Origin: Thiocapsa sp. KS1
GTDB lineage: Bacteria > Pseudomonadota > Gammaproteobacteria > Chromatiales > Chromatiaceae
Direction of reading: 5' to 3'
DNA length: 64,000 bases
Assembly (NCBI RefSeq): GCF_001499735.1
Contig: NZ_LN848257.1
Coordinates: forward strand, 4,350,929 to 4,414,928
Shown here: piece by piece, positions 34,380 through 43,785 of the stretch
Layout of the letters: each line of letters opens with the position of its first letter
Numbering within the stretch: position 1 is the stretch's first letter
Translations under genes and position numbers: made by a program
The notes under the pieces: generated by a model
What the model was told of the DNA's origin: nothing
Database searches by the model: none
What the model saw: the letters and a program-made list of their open reading frames with translations, nothing else

Positions 34380-34551
34380 GATTGTCCTCCGGGACCTGGC
34401 TGTATTTCGGTCTCGGCCGGCGGATGCCGCGCTCGAGCCGAGTCTTTTCCGCGTGCCGGCCATTTTGGTGGCTCGGGCGCCTGATCTCAACGCGCGTGGA
34501 CGCGACGCCTTGGTGCAAGATACGGCCGTTCACCATTCGGAGTCGACACAC

Positions 34552-35058
34552 ATGGCCTACTGCGTTCGTCTGTCCCGGCGTGCCCTGTGCGGCATCCCGG
34601 CCCTGCTCGTCCTGTTTCTCGCCGCCGGTTGTACCGGTCTGACGGCGCCTTGGACGGCGCCCGAGGTCGCGCTGCTCGGAGCGCAGCCGAAGCTCCTCGG
34701 GCTCGATCGTCAGTCCTTTCTCGTCAATCTGGGCGTGACGAACCCCAATGATCGCACGCTTCCGATCAAGGGCTTGAGCTACCGGGTCCAGGTGGAAGGG
34801 CAAGACCTCGCCGAGGGCACAAGCGAGCTTGCACGCCTGATCCCGGCGGGCGGGACCGAGCAGGTCGACGTGGAGGTCAACAGCAACCTGCTGGGCTTGA
34901 TGCCGAGCTTGCCCGGATTGCTGCTCACCAAGGACAAGCTCGCCTGGACGGTCAGCGGAATCGCCTACCTGGATGCCGGCGGTGTGCGTCTGCCCGTGCC
35001 CTATCGGCACAGCGGCACGATCGCGCCCGCGGCATTGGTCTCGGGCGCGCGGTTGTAG
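34552..35058 (+). CDS. LEA type 2 lipoprotein
   Basis: 168 aa from ATG 34552. Lipoprotein signal with lipobox LFLAAGC. The mature part is a LEA_2 (water stress and hypersensitive response) beta sandwich: LLGLDRQSFLVNLGVTNPND, LPIKGLSYRVQVEGQDLAEG, IPAGGTEQVDVEVNSN. Bacterial members are outer- or inner-membrane lipoproteins of unclear role, perhaps in stress tolerance. Divergent from the TrpD2-like gene. Confidence 0.8.
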   Translation: MAYCVRLSRRALCGIPALLVLFLAAGCTGLTAPWTAPEVALLGAQPKLLGLDRQSFLVNLGVTNPNDRTLPIKGLSYRVQVEGQDLAEGTSELARLIPAGGTEQVDVEVNSNLLGLMPSLPGLLLTKDKLAWTVSGIAYLDAGGVRLPVPYRHSGTIAPAALVSGARL

Positions 35059-35478
35059 GCGATTCCCGGGACAACGAACGATCACGGTGTCGGGGCGACT
35101 TCAGTCGCCCTGACTGACTCGGACAGGTTCGCTCGCACGCAGTGCCGCGGCGAGCGCGCGCGGGTCTTCGGGGATCGGGTGTGCTCCGCCTCCGGATTCG
35201 AGCGTGTGGTGGTGTTCATAAGCTCGTCCACCCGACCGCTGCGATCAGCGACGTGGCCGGGTTTATGAGCGAGGCCGAGCGTGTCGCCTGTAGGTCCGGC
35301 GAGGCCGGATCGAGGGGACCGTCGATCAGGTGTCATCGCCGTGACGGAGTACCGATCCGTCGGCCTCCGCGGTATACCGTCGATTCGAGGGCGACGTTAC
35401 AATCGGGCCTGCGGGCTGTCCCGGGCACGAGCGCCGAGGCGTGAAGAATTCCGCTGCCCGCGCCCCCATGTCGATGAA
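35059..35478. other. Intergenic region before the B12-binding gene
   Basis: 420 bases. A perfect hairpin GGGCGACT / AGTCGCCC (35093-35110) follows the lipoprotein gene without a T run. The rest presumably carries the promoter of the B12-binding gene; open frames here have no family resemblance. Confidence 0.4.
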
Positions 35479-36225
35479 ATGCAACCACCGACGATGTTGC
35501 CTACCCCCGACGATCTGTCCGACGGTAAAGACGCCGGCCTCGAGCCCGTCGGCGAGGTCGCGGGCGACGACCTCGAGCGCTACCTCCAGGCGCTGATCGC
35601 GGGAGACGGCACCACCTGTGTGCACGTGGTCGACAAGGCACTCGCCGCCGGCATCCCGGTGCCTCGGGTCTACGAGGGCTTGATGAAGCCGGCCTTGTAT
35701 CGGATCGGGGAGCTGTGGGCTCGCAATCAGGTCTCCGTCGCCTGCGAGCACTTGGCGACGACGATCACGGAGGGTCTGCTCAACCGCGTCTATCCGCGCA
35801 TCGTCCATGCACGGCGCTGCGGCCGTCTGGCCGTCCTGGCCACCGTGGAGGACGAGCTGCATCAGGTCGGGCTCAAGATGGTCGGGGATCTGTTCGAGAT
35901 GCACGGCTGGGACGCACGGCTCTTGAGTGCCGGCGTCCCGCTCGATCGTCTCTTGGACGCCATCGAGCGCGAGCGGCCCGACGCGGTCGGTTTGTCCTTC
36001 AGTGTCGATCTTCATGTCGACGGACTCGAACGCATGTTGCGGGGCGTCCGCGCGGCGTATCCCGAGCTGCCGATCCTGATCGGAGGTCAGAGCTTGACGC
36101 ATGGCGGGCATGAACGGCTCGATGCCTACCCGGGGGTGACCTGCATCGCGTCGCTCGATGACTTGAGTCGTCTCCTGCAGAGCGAGCCACGCTGGATATG
36201 CGGACCCGCCGACCAGGCGTTGTGA
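35479..36225 (+). CDS. Cobalamin-binding domain protein
   Basis: 248 aa from ATG 35479. N-terminal four-helix B12-binding module (ERYLQALIAGDGTTCVHVVDKAL, RVYEGLMKPALYRIGELWARNQVSVACEHLAT in pieces) followed by the Rossmann-like B12 domain. The lower-ligand motif reads ELHQVG (about 127) where DxHxxG is usual, His retained; later LLSAGVP and GGQSL. This is the arrangement of corrinoid sensors such as CarH-like and methionine-synthase-like modules, without a DNA-binding domain. The next gene starts in its stop codon (GTGA) and encodes PAS-GGDEF-EAL, so the protein probably feeds light, B12 or redox status into c-di-GMP signalling. Confidence 0.8.
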   Translation: MQPPTMLPTPDDLSDGKDAGLEPVGEVAGDDLERYLQALIAGDGTTCVHVVDKALAAGIPVPRVYEGLMKPALYRIGELWARNQVSVACEHLATTITEGLLNRVYPRIVHARRCGRLAVLATVEDELHQVGLKMVGDLFEMHGWDARLLSAGVPLDRLLDAIERERPDAVGLSFSVDLHVDGLERMLRGVRAAYPELPILIGGQSLTHGGHERLDAYPGVTCIASLDDLSRLLQSEPRWICGPADQAL

Positions 36226-38146
36226 GCAATCGACCGCCCTGCGGCGCGGTCGAGGATGCCTTCAAAGAGCTGTTCGGCGAGCTCTGCGACGGCAGTATCG
36301 CCTTGGCCGCAGGGGTCTTCGACGAGGCCGGCAACGGCATCTATTTCAATCGCGGCATGCGTCTGATGCTCGACGGCATCAATGCCGGCACCGTCGGTGG
36401 CGACGCCTTCGTCAACCCGACCTTCGCGGCACTGCGCGAGCTTACGCACGCGGGCGCGGTGTTCTCCGGCGTCTTGACGCTCGGCGACGGCCTGCGTATC
36501 CATCGCAGTCTCGCGGCACGCGTGTGGCAGCGCGACGAACGCCTGTTGGTCGCCGGGGAGATGGATGTCCTCGAGCTCGACCGGCTCAATCAGGTCCTGA
36601 TCTCGGCCAACCGCGAGATCAACGCCCTGCAGCGCGAGCTGTTCAAGCAGAACCGATTGCTTCAGGAGAGCGAGGCCCGGTTGAGCGCGAGCGAAGAGCG
36701 TCTCAAGCTCGCCGTGGATGCCGCGGGTATCGGCGTTTGGGATTTCGCGGCGACGAGGAGGCATCGACCCGCGTGATCGGTATCTGCTACGACGTGACCG
36801 ATCAGATGCGTGCCGATGAGTGGATCCATGCGCTTGCTTTCCATGATCCGCTGACCCGTCTTGCCAATCGCCGGCTGCTCATGGAGCGCATCGGCCAAGC
36901 CCAGGCGCGCAGCCACCGGCGCGGCGATCACGGCGCGCTTATCTTGTTGGATATCGACCATTTCAAGAAACTGAACGATACCCTGGGGCACGATCTCGGC
37001 GATGCCCTGCTGATCCAAATCGCGGAACGGCTCGCCGTTGCGCTGCGCGAGACCGATACAGCCGCACGTCTCGGGGGGGATGAGCTGGTTGTCCTGTGCG
37101 AGGCGCTGGACGTGCAGCCGGAGAACGCCGCACACGAAGCGGCGATGATCGGCGAGAAGATCGACGCCCTGATTCGCGAGCCCTATCGCCTGGAGCCGGG
37201 CGATCATGCTTACAGCTGCACGGCCAGCATCGGCATCACCCTCTTTCACGGGCACGACACCACCGGGTCCGAGCTGCTCAAACAGGCCGACATCGCCATG
37301 TATCAGGCCAAGCGAGCCGGTCGCGCGACCCTGCGCCTGTTTCAGCCCGCGATGCAGCAGGCCATCGAGGAATCGGCGCGGCGTGAAGGCGCGCTGCGTC
37401 GGGCCTTGGAGCAGGGCGATCTGCAGTTGGTCTATCAACCTCAGGTCGACCGCGACGGCGTTTGGGTCGGGTGCGAGGCGCTGCTGCGCTGGTCGCTGCT
37501 CGACGGTACCGTCCTAAAACCGGCCCAATTCCTCACGGAGGCTGAAACCACCGACCTCATGCTCTCGATCGGGGACTGGGTGGTCAGCACGGCCTGTCGC
37601 GAGATCGCGAGCCTGCCCGCATCCACGCAAGCCGGAAAGGATCTGGTTCTCGGGATCAACATCAGTGCCCGGCAACTCGCCGACCCCCGTTTGATCGAGC
37701 GGATCCTCGCGATTATCCAGCCGATGCGGTTTCCGCCCGCGCGCCTGAGATTCGAGATCTCCGAGGCGTTGCTGTTCGGCGATTTCGAGCGCAACGCGGT
37801 GATTCTCGAACGACTCGGTGCAGCAGGTATCCGGATCGAGCTCGATGATTTCGGCAGCGGCTACTCCTCCCTGGTTCATCTGAAACGGTTGCCCTTGTCC
37901 GGAGTGAAGATCGACCAGCGGCTCATTGCAGCACTGGATACCGATCCCAATGCAGCGATGATCGTGCGTGCCGCGATCGGGGTCGCCGATGCCTTGACAC
38001 TGCCGATCATCGCCGAAGGTGTCGAGCGCGAGAGCCAGCGCAACCTGCTGCTCGACATGGGTTGCGTCCGTTTTCAGGGTTTCTTGTTCGGTCGACCCAT
38101 GCCGCTCGATGCGTTTCGCAGGGCATACGAGAGCAGATGTGCGTGA
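36222..38146 (+). pseudogene. PAS-GGDEF-EAL c-di-GMP protein, PAS domain deleted and frame shifted
   Basis: Starts at GTG overlapping the B12 gene stop. The first frame covers an N-terminal sensor-like part, a coiled coil (NREINALQRELFKQNRLLQESEARL) and the opening of a PAS domain (LAVDAAGIGVWDF). At about 36745 the sequence jumps to the end of a PAS domain in another frame (STRVIGICYDVTDQ), followed by GGDEF (signature GGDEL) and a complete EAL domain (EALLRW, DDFGSGYSS, KIDQRLI, EGVE) to 38146. Roughly 90 codons of PAS are missing. The downstream part could still be made from an internal start such as ATG 36808, giving an EAL phosphodiesterase without its sensor. Either a real deletion or an assembly error. 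Confidence 0.75.
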
Positions 38147-38373
38147 TGGGCGCGATTCCGCGGGTTGCTTGCGAGCATCGGGAAAGCCGGTGCCGCGCGC
38201 GTACCGGACCCCTCGGTCACCCAACCCCTTGAACCCGGCGGCAGCGCGATCGGGTGTTGCGGACATGAGTCGCCGCGACGGGAACCCGTTGTACCTCGCC
38301 GGAATCGGTGTGTGCGCCGCGGGTGAGTCATACTGACCGTGTCGAAATCAGACTGGGTTCGAGGGCCTGCACC

Positions 38374-38707
38374 ATGTCCGCCGTGCTGGAACATCGCGTC
38401 GATCGTTTGGAAGAGGCGCTGGAAGCCTTCACGCGAAGTGTCGGCGTCCTTCTGTCCGCAGTTCGTCTTGATCAACCAGACGAAGAGTCGTTTGATCAGC
38501 GCAAGCGTCGACGATCTTTTGCGGGTCTTGGCGGAGTTTCCGCAGGTCTTTCCCGAATACGCGGATCGGCGCCTTGTCGGTGTGCTGGCCAGCCTCTATC
38601 CGGACCCGAGCATCACCACCTATGCCACCTCGAAAGGGGTCCTCGTGATGGGGATGGGCGATGAAACCATGGATGTCCTCAACCCGTCGGCGCTTGATGC
38701 CGGTTGA
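38374..38707 (+). pseudogene. DUF3782-like predicted nuclease, internally deleted
   Basis: The first frame gives MSAVLEHRVDRLEEALEAFTRS, the usual coiled-coil start of this family. The C-terminal block is in a different frame: VLINQTKSRL, then VDDLLRVLAEFPQVFPEYADRR and VLVMGMGDETMDVLNP. The middle, about 120 codons, is absent. The nuclease motif that normally reads INETK reads INQTK, so the catalytic Glu is lost as well. Confidence 0.6.
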
Positions 38708-38854
38708 GGAGTCGTCGGGGACCAGTCGAGCGGACGTGGATTCGTTGCCGCAGTGCATGCCCGGTGCGCGCCGGAACGGCAAGCAGCGCGATGGCAAGCG
38801 ATTGCGGAACGATCCGACTGTACCGGGAGCCGAAGAGCGGGGCCGGCATGAACC

Positions 38855-39511
38855 TCATCCCGGCTCAGTCGTTCGCCAACCGTCGTGGTGAATCAGGGTG
38901 TCGAGATCCAGGCGAGGCAGCCAGCCGGCCTCTTCGAGCTCCGGGCGCTCGTGGAAAGTGCTCACGTAGCCGATGCAGAGATAGGCAACGGGGACGATTG
39001 CCGGGGGGATTCCGAGCGCATCGTGCAGGACCTGGCGGTGGACGATGCTGACCCAGCCGGTCCCTAAATTCTCGGCCCGCGCGGCGAGCCACAGGTTCTG
39101 CACGGCGCAGACCGCGCTGTAGAGGTCCATCTCCGGATTGGCGGTGCGTCCGATGACGACCGGACCCGAGCGCGATCGGTCGCAGGTGACGCAGATGCCG
39201 ATGGGCGCCTCCAGAATGCCCTCGAGCTTGAGTCGACGATAGCGCTCGCGGCGCTCGCCCTCGAAGAGTGCGGCCGCCTGCGCGTGCGCGGTTTCGAATC
39301 CCGCCTTGATCCGACGTTTGACCGTCGGGTCACGCACCAGGATGAAGTCCCAGGGTTGCATGAAGCCGACGCTCGGGGCGTGATGAGCGGCGGTCAGGAT
39401 GCGGTGCAGGACCTCTTCGGGGACCGGATCGGGTAGAAATTCGCCGCGGACGTCGCGGCGGGCGAAAATCGTCTTGTAGACCGCATCGCGCTCGGTTTGG
39501 TTGATCTGCAC
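38855..39511 (-). CDS. bluB: 5,6-dimethylbenzimidazole synthase
   Basis: 218 aa. Oxygen-dependent cleavage of reduced FMN to dimethylbenzimidazole, the lower ligand of B12. Nitroreductase-like fold with FARRDVRGEF, HHAPSVGFMQPWDF (BluB-specific, including the Asp-containing loop), NPEMDLYSAVCAVQNLWLAAR and ENLGTGWVSI. Divergent from the cobalt-transport operon; 150 bases separate its start from the riboswitch of that operon. No B12 riboswitch is visible on its own strand. Confidence 0.93.
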   Translation of the reverse strand: MQINQTERDAVYKTIFARRDVRGEFLPDPVPEEVLHRILTAAHHAPSVGFMQPWDFILVRDPTVKRRIKAGFETAHAQAAALFEGERRERYRRLKLEGILEAPIGICVTCDRSRSGPVVIGRTANPEMDLYSAVCAVQNLWLAARAENLGTGWVSIVHRQVLHDALGIPPAIVPVAYLCIGYVSTFHERPELEEAGWLPRLDLDTLIHHDGWRTTEPG

Positions 39512-39669
39512 GCTCTGGGTCCTCGTTGATGTGCGCCTGGTGCCATTGTATGGAGCCTGTGCGCCAGCGGCTACGCCCGCATCGCGGCGCCGGGTGCATC
39601 ATCGACAAAGCGCCGGTGCGACAACGCCCCGGTTTGACCCCGAGATCGCTCGGGTCTATTCTGCGCCGC

Positions 39670-39855
39670 GAAACGGTGCCGGTTCCCTCGCGCAGCGATG
39701 CCCGACGGGATTAAAAGGGAACATGGTGTGAAGCCATGGCTGCCCCCGCAACTGTCAGCAGCGAGTCCTCCCCGCAAACCATGCCACTGGCCGCAACGCG
39801 CGTCTGGGAAGGCGGGGGAGGGCGATGACCTGCGAGCCAGGAGACCTGCCGCGAC
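39670..39855 (+). promoter_or_regulatory. Cobalamin riboswitch controlling cbiMNQO
   Basis: Shows the conserved parts in order: GGTGCCGGTTCCC, AAAAGGGAA, the junction AAGCCATGGCTGCCCCCGC followed by AACTGT, GCCACTGG, CTGGGAAGG, GATGACCTGCG and the B12 box AGCCAGGAGACCTGCC at 39835-39850. About 155 bases of expression platform remain before cbiM. Binding of adenosylcobalamin should lower expression of the transporter. Confidence 0.95.
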
Positions 39856-40010
39856 CGTGAGTCCGATCGTTCAACCGGGCGGGGTGTCCCGGTGGCGAGA
39901 CCGCATCCCCTCGGCGTCTTGCGCGGCCCCGGTACACCACGGGTTTCGCCTGGCTCTTGCACCGAAGCGCCTCTCTCCGCCGCGACCCTTCGCCTCAGCG
40001 AGAGTCACGT

Positions 40011-40700
40011 ATGCACATCATGGAAGGCTTTCTACCTCCGCTTCATGCCGCCGCCTGGACCGTCGTCTCGGTGCCCTTCCTGGTGATCGGTGCTCGGCGC
40101 ATCGCCCGGATCAGCCGGGAGCAGCCGCGAGCCAAGTTGCTGCTCGCCAGCGCCGGTGCCTTCGCCTTCGTCCTCTCGGCGCTGAAGATCCCCTCGGTCA
40201 CCGGCAGCTGCTCGCATCCCACGGGCACCGGGCTCGGGGCCGTCCTGTTCGGACCTTCGGTGATGGCGGTGCTCGGGGCGATCGTGCTCCTGTTTCAGGC
40301 CCTGCTGCTTGCCCACGGAGGGCTGACTACTTTGGGTGCCAACATCTTTTCGATGGCCATCGTCGGACCCTGGGTCGCCTACGGGTGCTTTCGGTTGGTG
40401 CGACCGTTGGGGGTCGGCGTCGCGGTCTTCTTTGCGGCCATGCTGGGGAATCTGGCGACCTACCTTGTCACCACCGGCCAGCTCGCCTTGGCCTTCCCGG
40501 ATCCGGTCAGCGGTTTTGCTGGGGCCTTGACCAAGTTCGGCGGGATCTTCGCGCTCACACAGATCCCGCTCGCCGTCATCGAGGGGCTGCTCACCGTGGT
40601 TGTGGTCAACCTGCTGGTTCAATACAGCCGCGATGATCTGGACGAGGTCGGTTTTGACCGTCGGGCAGGTCTGGGCCTGGCTCGGGAGGCCGTGAGATGA
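40011..40700 (+). CDS. cbiM: Cobalt ECF transporter substrate-binding membrane protein
   Basis: 229 aa from ATG 40011. [10 protein letters not shown] is the CbiM signature: the N-terminal Met and His-2 take part in metal binding. Several membrane helices, [21 protein letters not shown] and [14 protein letters not shown] are family motifs. The periplasm-facing metal site and the position after a B12 riboswitch point to cobalt, not nickel. First gene of cbiMNQO. Confidence 0.95.
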   Translation: MHIMEGFLPPLHAAAWTVVSVPFLVIGARRIARISREQPRAKLLLASAGAFAFVLSALKIPSVTGSCSHPTGTGLGAVLFGPSVMAVLGAIVLLFQALLLAHGGLTTLGANIFSMAIVGPWVAYGCFRLVRPLGVGVAVFFAAMLGNLATYLVTTGQLALAFPDPVSGFAGALTKFGGIFALTQIPLAVIEGLLTVVVVNLLVQYSRDDLDEVGFDRRAGLGLAREAVR

Positions 40701-41047
40701 CGCGCAACAACCTCATTCTGCTCGGTCTGGTCCTGGTCCTGGTCGTCATGCCGCTGCTCTTGCCCGTGACGGGCGGGCTGGCGGAGCCCTTCAGCGGGGC
40801 CGACGGACAGGCGCAGGCGGCGATCTCCGATGCGCATCCGGATTATCGGCCCTGGTTCGAGCCGCTCTGGGAGCCGCCGAGCGGCGAGATCGAGTCGCTG
40901 TTGTTTACCCTGCAGGCGGCCTTGGGTGCCGGGTTGCTCGGCTTCTATCTGGGGCTGCGCCGTGGACAATCGCGCCCGTCGAAACGGGTGAACGCTCGGG
41001 ATCCTGCGGTCCGGCCTGTCCGCACCTCGGCCGATGCTCCCGATTGA
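40697..41047 (+). CDS. cbiN: Cobalt ECF transporter auxiliary protein
   Basis: 116 aa. Two membrane helices ([18 protein letters not shown] and [19 protein letters not shown]) flanking a periplasmic loop with FSGADGQAQ and [19 protein letters not shown], typical of CbiN. Overlaps cbiM by four bases and cbiQ by 14. Slightly extended basic C terminus. Confidence 0.92.
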   Translation: MTRNNLILLGLVLVLVVMPLLLPVTGGLAEPFSGADGQAQAAISDAHPDYRPWFEPLWEPPSGEIESLLFTLQAALGAGLLGFYLGLRRGQSRPSKRVNARDPAVRPVRTSADAPD

Positions 41048-41786
41048 TCGCTACGCCTGGACCAACCGCTGGAGCGGCCATCATCCCGGCGAACGAATCC
41101 TGCTCGCCGGCGGGCTTCTGCTCCTCGCGGTGATCCTGCCGCCTCTGTCGACCGCGCCCTTGGTCCTGATCGTCATGACCGCGGCCACGGTGATCGGGGC
41201 GGGTGTTCCCTTGGCGGCCTTCCTGCGCACGCTGGCGATCCCCGCCGGATTCCTGCTGGCGGGGCTGCCCTTTCTGGCCTTGTCCCTGGATCTCTCCGCC
41301 AGTCCTCACCTGGCCTTCTCGCCGGATGGGGCCCGTGTGGCGCTGGATGTCGGTCTGCGCTCGCTCGCGGCCATGTCCTGTCTCGCCGGTCTCGCACTCA
41401 CCACGCCGGTGTCCGAGCTGATCCCTGGCCTGCGTCGCGTCGGGGTGCCTCAGCCAGTTGTGGAGATCGCGCTGCTCATGTATCGGCTGCTGTTCGTGGT
41501 GACGGGGCAGGCGATTGCCGGGCGTCGTGCCCAAGAGGCCCGGCTCGGCTACGGCACCTTGCGCCGCAGCATTCGCTCGCTCGGCGTGCTGGCGGCGACC
41601 TTGTTCGGGCGCTCGCTGGCGCGGGCACGGCGGCTCGAGATCGGCCTCGCCGCCCGCGGCTTCGAGGGTGAGCTGAAGGTCTTGACCCCGCCGCGTGTCC
41701 TGTCGACAACGCGGATGGCGGCGGCCGGCACGACTCTGTTCCTGGTGGGTGCAACCGGTCTTACCCTCGGGCGGTTTCTGCCGTGA
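41034..41786 (+). CDS. cbiQ: Cobalt ECF transporter transmembrane (coupling) protein
   Basis: 250 aa. [10 protein letters not shown] at the start and the coupling helix RRAQEARLGYG and ARRLEIGLAARGFEGEL are CbiQ/EcfT motifs; five or so membrane helices. Connects CbiM to the ATPase. Starts inside cbiN and ends inside the start of cbiO. Confidence 0.93.
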   Translation: MLPIDRYAWTNRWSGHHPGERILLAGGLLLLAVILPPLSTAPLVLIVMTAATVIGAGVPLAAFLRTLAIPAGFLLAGLPFLALSLDLSASPHLAFSPDGARVALDVGLRSLAAMSCLAGLALTTPVSELIPGLRRVGVPQPVVEIALLMYRLLFVVTGQAIAGRRAQEARLGYGTLRRSIRSLGVLAATLFGRSLARARRLEIGLAARGFEGELKVLTPPRVLSTTRMAAAGTTLFLVGATGLTLGRFLP

Positions 41787-42640
41787 GCGCGCCGATCCTC
41801 GAGGCCGAAGATCTCCGTTACGACTACCCCGGCGGCGCCGCGGCATTGCAGGGCCTGGACCTGCGGGTCGAGCGCGGGCGTCGGCTGGCACTCCTGGGCG
41901 CGAACGGCTGCGGCAAGACCACGCTGCTCCTGCATCTGAACGGCACCCTGAGGCCCCGGGCCGGCGCCTTGCGTCTGGACGGTCGGCCCGCCGCATACGA
42001 CCGCCGGGCGCTGGCCGACTGGCGAGGTCGGGTCGGGCTGGTCCTCCAGGAGCCGGACGATCAGCTTTTCTCCGCGACCGTCTATCAGGATGTCTCCTTC
42101 GGTCCGCTCAATCAGGGGCTGTCCGAGTCCCGGGCCCACGTTCGTGTGATGGAGGCCTTGTCCGCCATGGACATCAGCCACTTGGCCGAGCGCCCGACCC
42201 ATCTCCTGAGCTTCGGGCAGAAGAAGCGCGCCGCCATCGCCGGGGTGCTGGCGATGGGTCCCGAGCTTCTGATCCTGGACGAGCCCGACGCCGGCTTGGA
42301 CGGACAAGGCGTCGTGCAGCTGCGTCTCGCCCTGGATGCCCTCCAAGCGCAAGGCGCCACCCTGGTCTTCGCTACCCACGACGTCGATCTGGCCTACGCG
42401 TGGGCGGACGAGGTGGCGATCCTGATCGAAGGTCGGCTGCTGCGTCAGGGCGAGCCGGCCGAGATCTTGGGTGACCCCGAGTTGCTTGCCGCCGCCGGGC
42501 TTGCGATGCCGATGCTGCTGCAGTTGGCTAAGGCGCTGTGCCGGAGCGAATTCTTGTCCGAGGGGCGGGCGCCGCGGACCGCCGAGAGGTTGATTGCCAT
42601 CTTGAGCGACGCGGCGGCCACCGAACGGCCGCGGGCGTAA
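41783..42640 (+). CDS. cbiO: Cobalt ECF transporter ATP-binding protein
   Basis: 285 aa. ABC ATPase: Walker A GANGCGKTT, Q-loop LVLQEPDDQLF (ECF type), signature LSFGQKKRAAIAG, Walker B LLILDEPDAGLDG and the switch His in ATHDVDLAY. The last gene of the riboswitch-controlled operon. Confidence 0.95.
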   Translation: MSAPILEAEDLRYDYPGGAAALQGLDLRVERGRRLALLGANGCGKTTLLLHLNGTLRPRAGALRLDGRPAAYDRRALADWRGRVGLVLQEPDDQLFSATVYQDVSFGPLNQGLSESRAHVRVMEALSAMDISHLAERPTHLLSFGQKKRAAIAGVLAMGPELLILDEPDAGLDGQGVVQLRLALDALQAQGATLVFATHDVDLAYAWADEVAILIEGRLLRQGEPAEILGDPELLAAAGLAMPMLLQLAKALCRSEFLSEGRAPRTAERLIAILSDAAATERPRA

Positions 42641-42737
42641 TCGATCAAGACGGCCCGATGCGTCGGAATCCTCCTTTCGGCCGAGCGTTCCGCAACCGTC
42701 ATCAAACCTTCATTTTGCTCAATATTCGTTCTGGGGT
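42641..42737. promoter_or_regulatory. Probable ars promoter/operator region
   Basis: Between cbiO and arsR. AT-rich CATTTTGCTCAATATTCG (42711-42728) just before the arsR start resembles the ATTC-centred operators of ArsR repressors, but the palindrome is imperfect. Confidence 0.35.
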
Positions 42738-43103
42738 ATGTTTTCAGCCGTGACGATTCAACCGACCGATTTTTTTGCAGCGCTGGCTCACGAGACGCGC
42801 TTGCGTTGCCTGATCCTGCTGATGCGTCACCCCGAGCTCTGTGTCTGCGAGCTGACGCACGCCATCGGGGCCGTTCAGCCGCATGTGTCCAGACACCTCG
42901 CGCAGCTGCGTGAGCTGGGTCTGGTGACGGATCGACGCGAGGGTTTGTGGATCTTCTACCGCGTGAGTCCGGTGCTTCCGGATTGGGTTGCCGCCGTGCT
43001 GCGCGAGACGTTCGACGCGGTGTGTGGAGAGCGGCCGTTCGTGGAGGACGATCGGGTGTTGGCGCAGATGCCGAACCGGCCGGGCGTGCCCCGCTGCGCC
43101 TGA
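42738..43103 (+). CDS. arsR: ArsR-family arsenite-responsive repressor
   Basis: 121 aa. Winged-helix ArsR protein; ALAHETRLRCLILLM, the metal-binding ELCVCEL (two Cys in the first helix of the HTH), GAVQPHVSRHLAQLRELGLV recognition helix and the REGLWIFYRV wing. Release of the operator on arsenite binding should induce the downstream arsC-gapdh-arsJ genes, 133 bases further. Confidence 0.92.
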   Translation: MFSAVTIQPTDFFAALAHETRLRCLILLMRHPELCVCELTHAIGAVQPHVSRHLAQLRELGLVTDRREGLWIFYRVSPVLPDWVAAVLRETFDAVCGERPFVEDDRVLAQMPNRPGVPRCA

Positions 43104-43236
43104 CCGGGAGTCTCGCCGTCCGGGGCACGTCGAGGGCGTGACTTCCGGTCAGGCGCACCGAAAGGGCTCGACCATCCGTCGCGGGCAATCACCGGGCGCT
43201 CGTCCGGCGAGATTTCATCCTACCGAGGAACGACCC

Positions 43237-43785
43237 ATGGTCGAGAGACCCTACAACGTGCTGTTTTTGTGCACCGGCAACTCGGCACGCAGCATCTTCG
43301 GCGAATGCATCGTCAACCGCTTCGGCCGTGGTCAGTTCAGCGGCTACAGCGCCGGGAGTCATCCGAAGGGCGAGGTGCATCCGCTGGCCCTCGCGGTACT
43401 CGGGCGTAACAACTACCTGACCGAGGGCCTGCGCAGCAAGGACTGGGCCGAGTTTGCCGAGCCGGGCGCGCCGGAGATGGACTTCGTGTTCACGGTCTGC
43501 GACCGCGCCGCGGCGGAGATATGCCCGGTCTGGCCGGGGCAGCCGATGACGGCCCATTGGGGCGTGCCGGATCCGGCGGAGGTCGAGGGCAACGAGGTCG
43601 CGCGCATGATGGCGTTTCGCCACGCCTTTGCTGCGCTTCAGAATCGGATCCAGATCTTTCTCAGCCTGCCGCTCGCGTCTTTGGATCGGCTCAAGCTGCA
43701 ACGCGAGCTCGACGCGATCGGGCGTACGCCGCTGCCGACGTTGGAGCAGGTCGAAGCGATGCAATCTGAATCGGAGGGACGATGA
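43237..43785 (+). CDS. arsC: Arsenate reductase, low-molecular-weight phosphatase type
   Basis: 182 aa from ATG 43237. P-loop [11 protein letters not shown] with the catalytic Cys, [26 protein letters not shown] and [19 protein letters not shown] (the general acid Asp region). This is the thioredoxin/glutaredoxin-linked LMW-PTPase family. Reduces arsenate to arsenite. Overlaps the following gapdh by four bases. No arsenite efflux gene (arsB/acr3) in this operon. Confidence 0.92.
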   Translation: MVERPYNVLFLCTGNSARSIFGECIVNRFGRGQFSGYSAGSHPKGEVHPLALAVLGRNNYLTEGLRSKDWAEFAEPGAPEMDFVFTVCDRAAAEICPVWPGQPMTAHWGVPDPAEVEGNEVARMMAFRHAFAALQNRIQIFLSLPLASLDRLKLQRELDAIGRTPLPTLEQVEAMQSESEGR

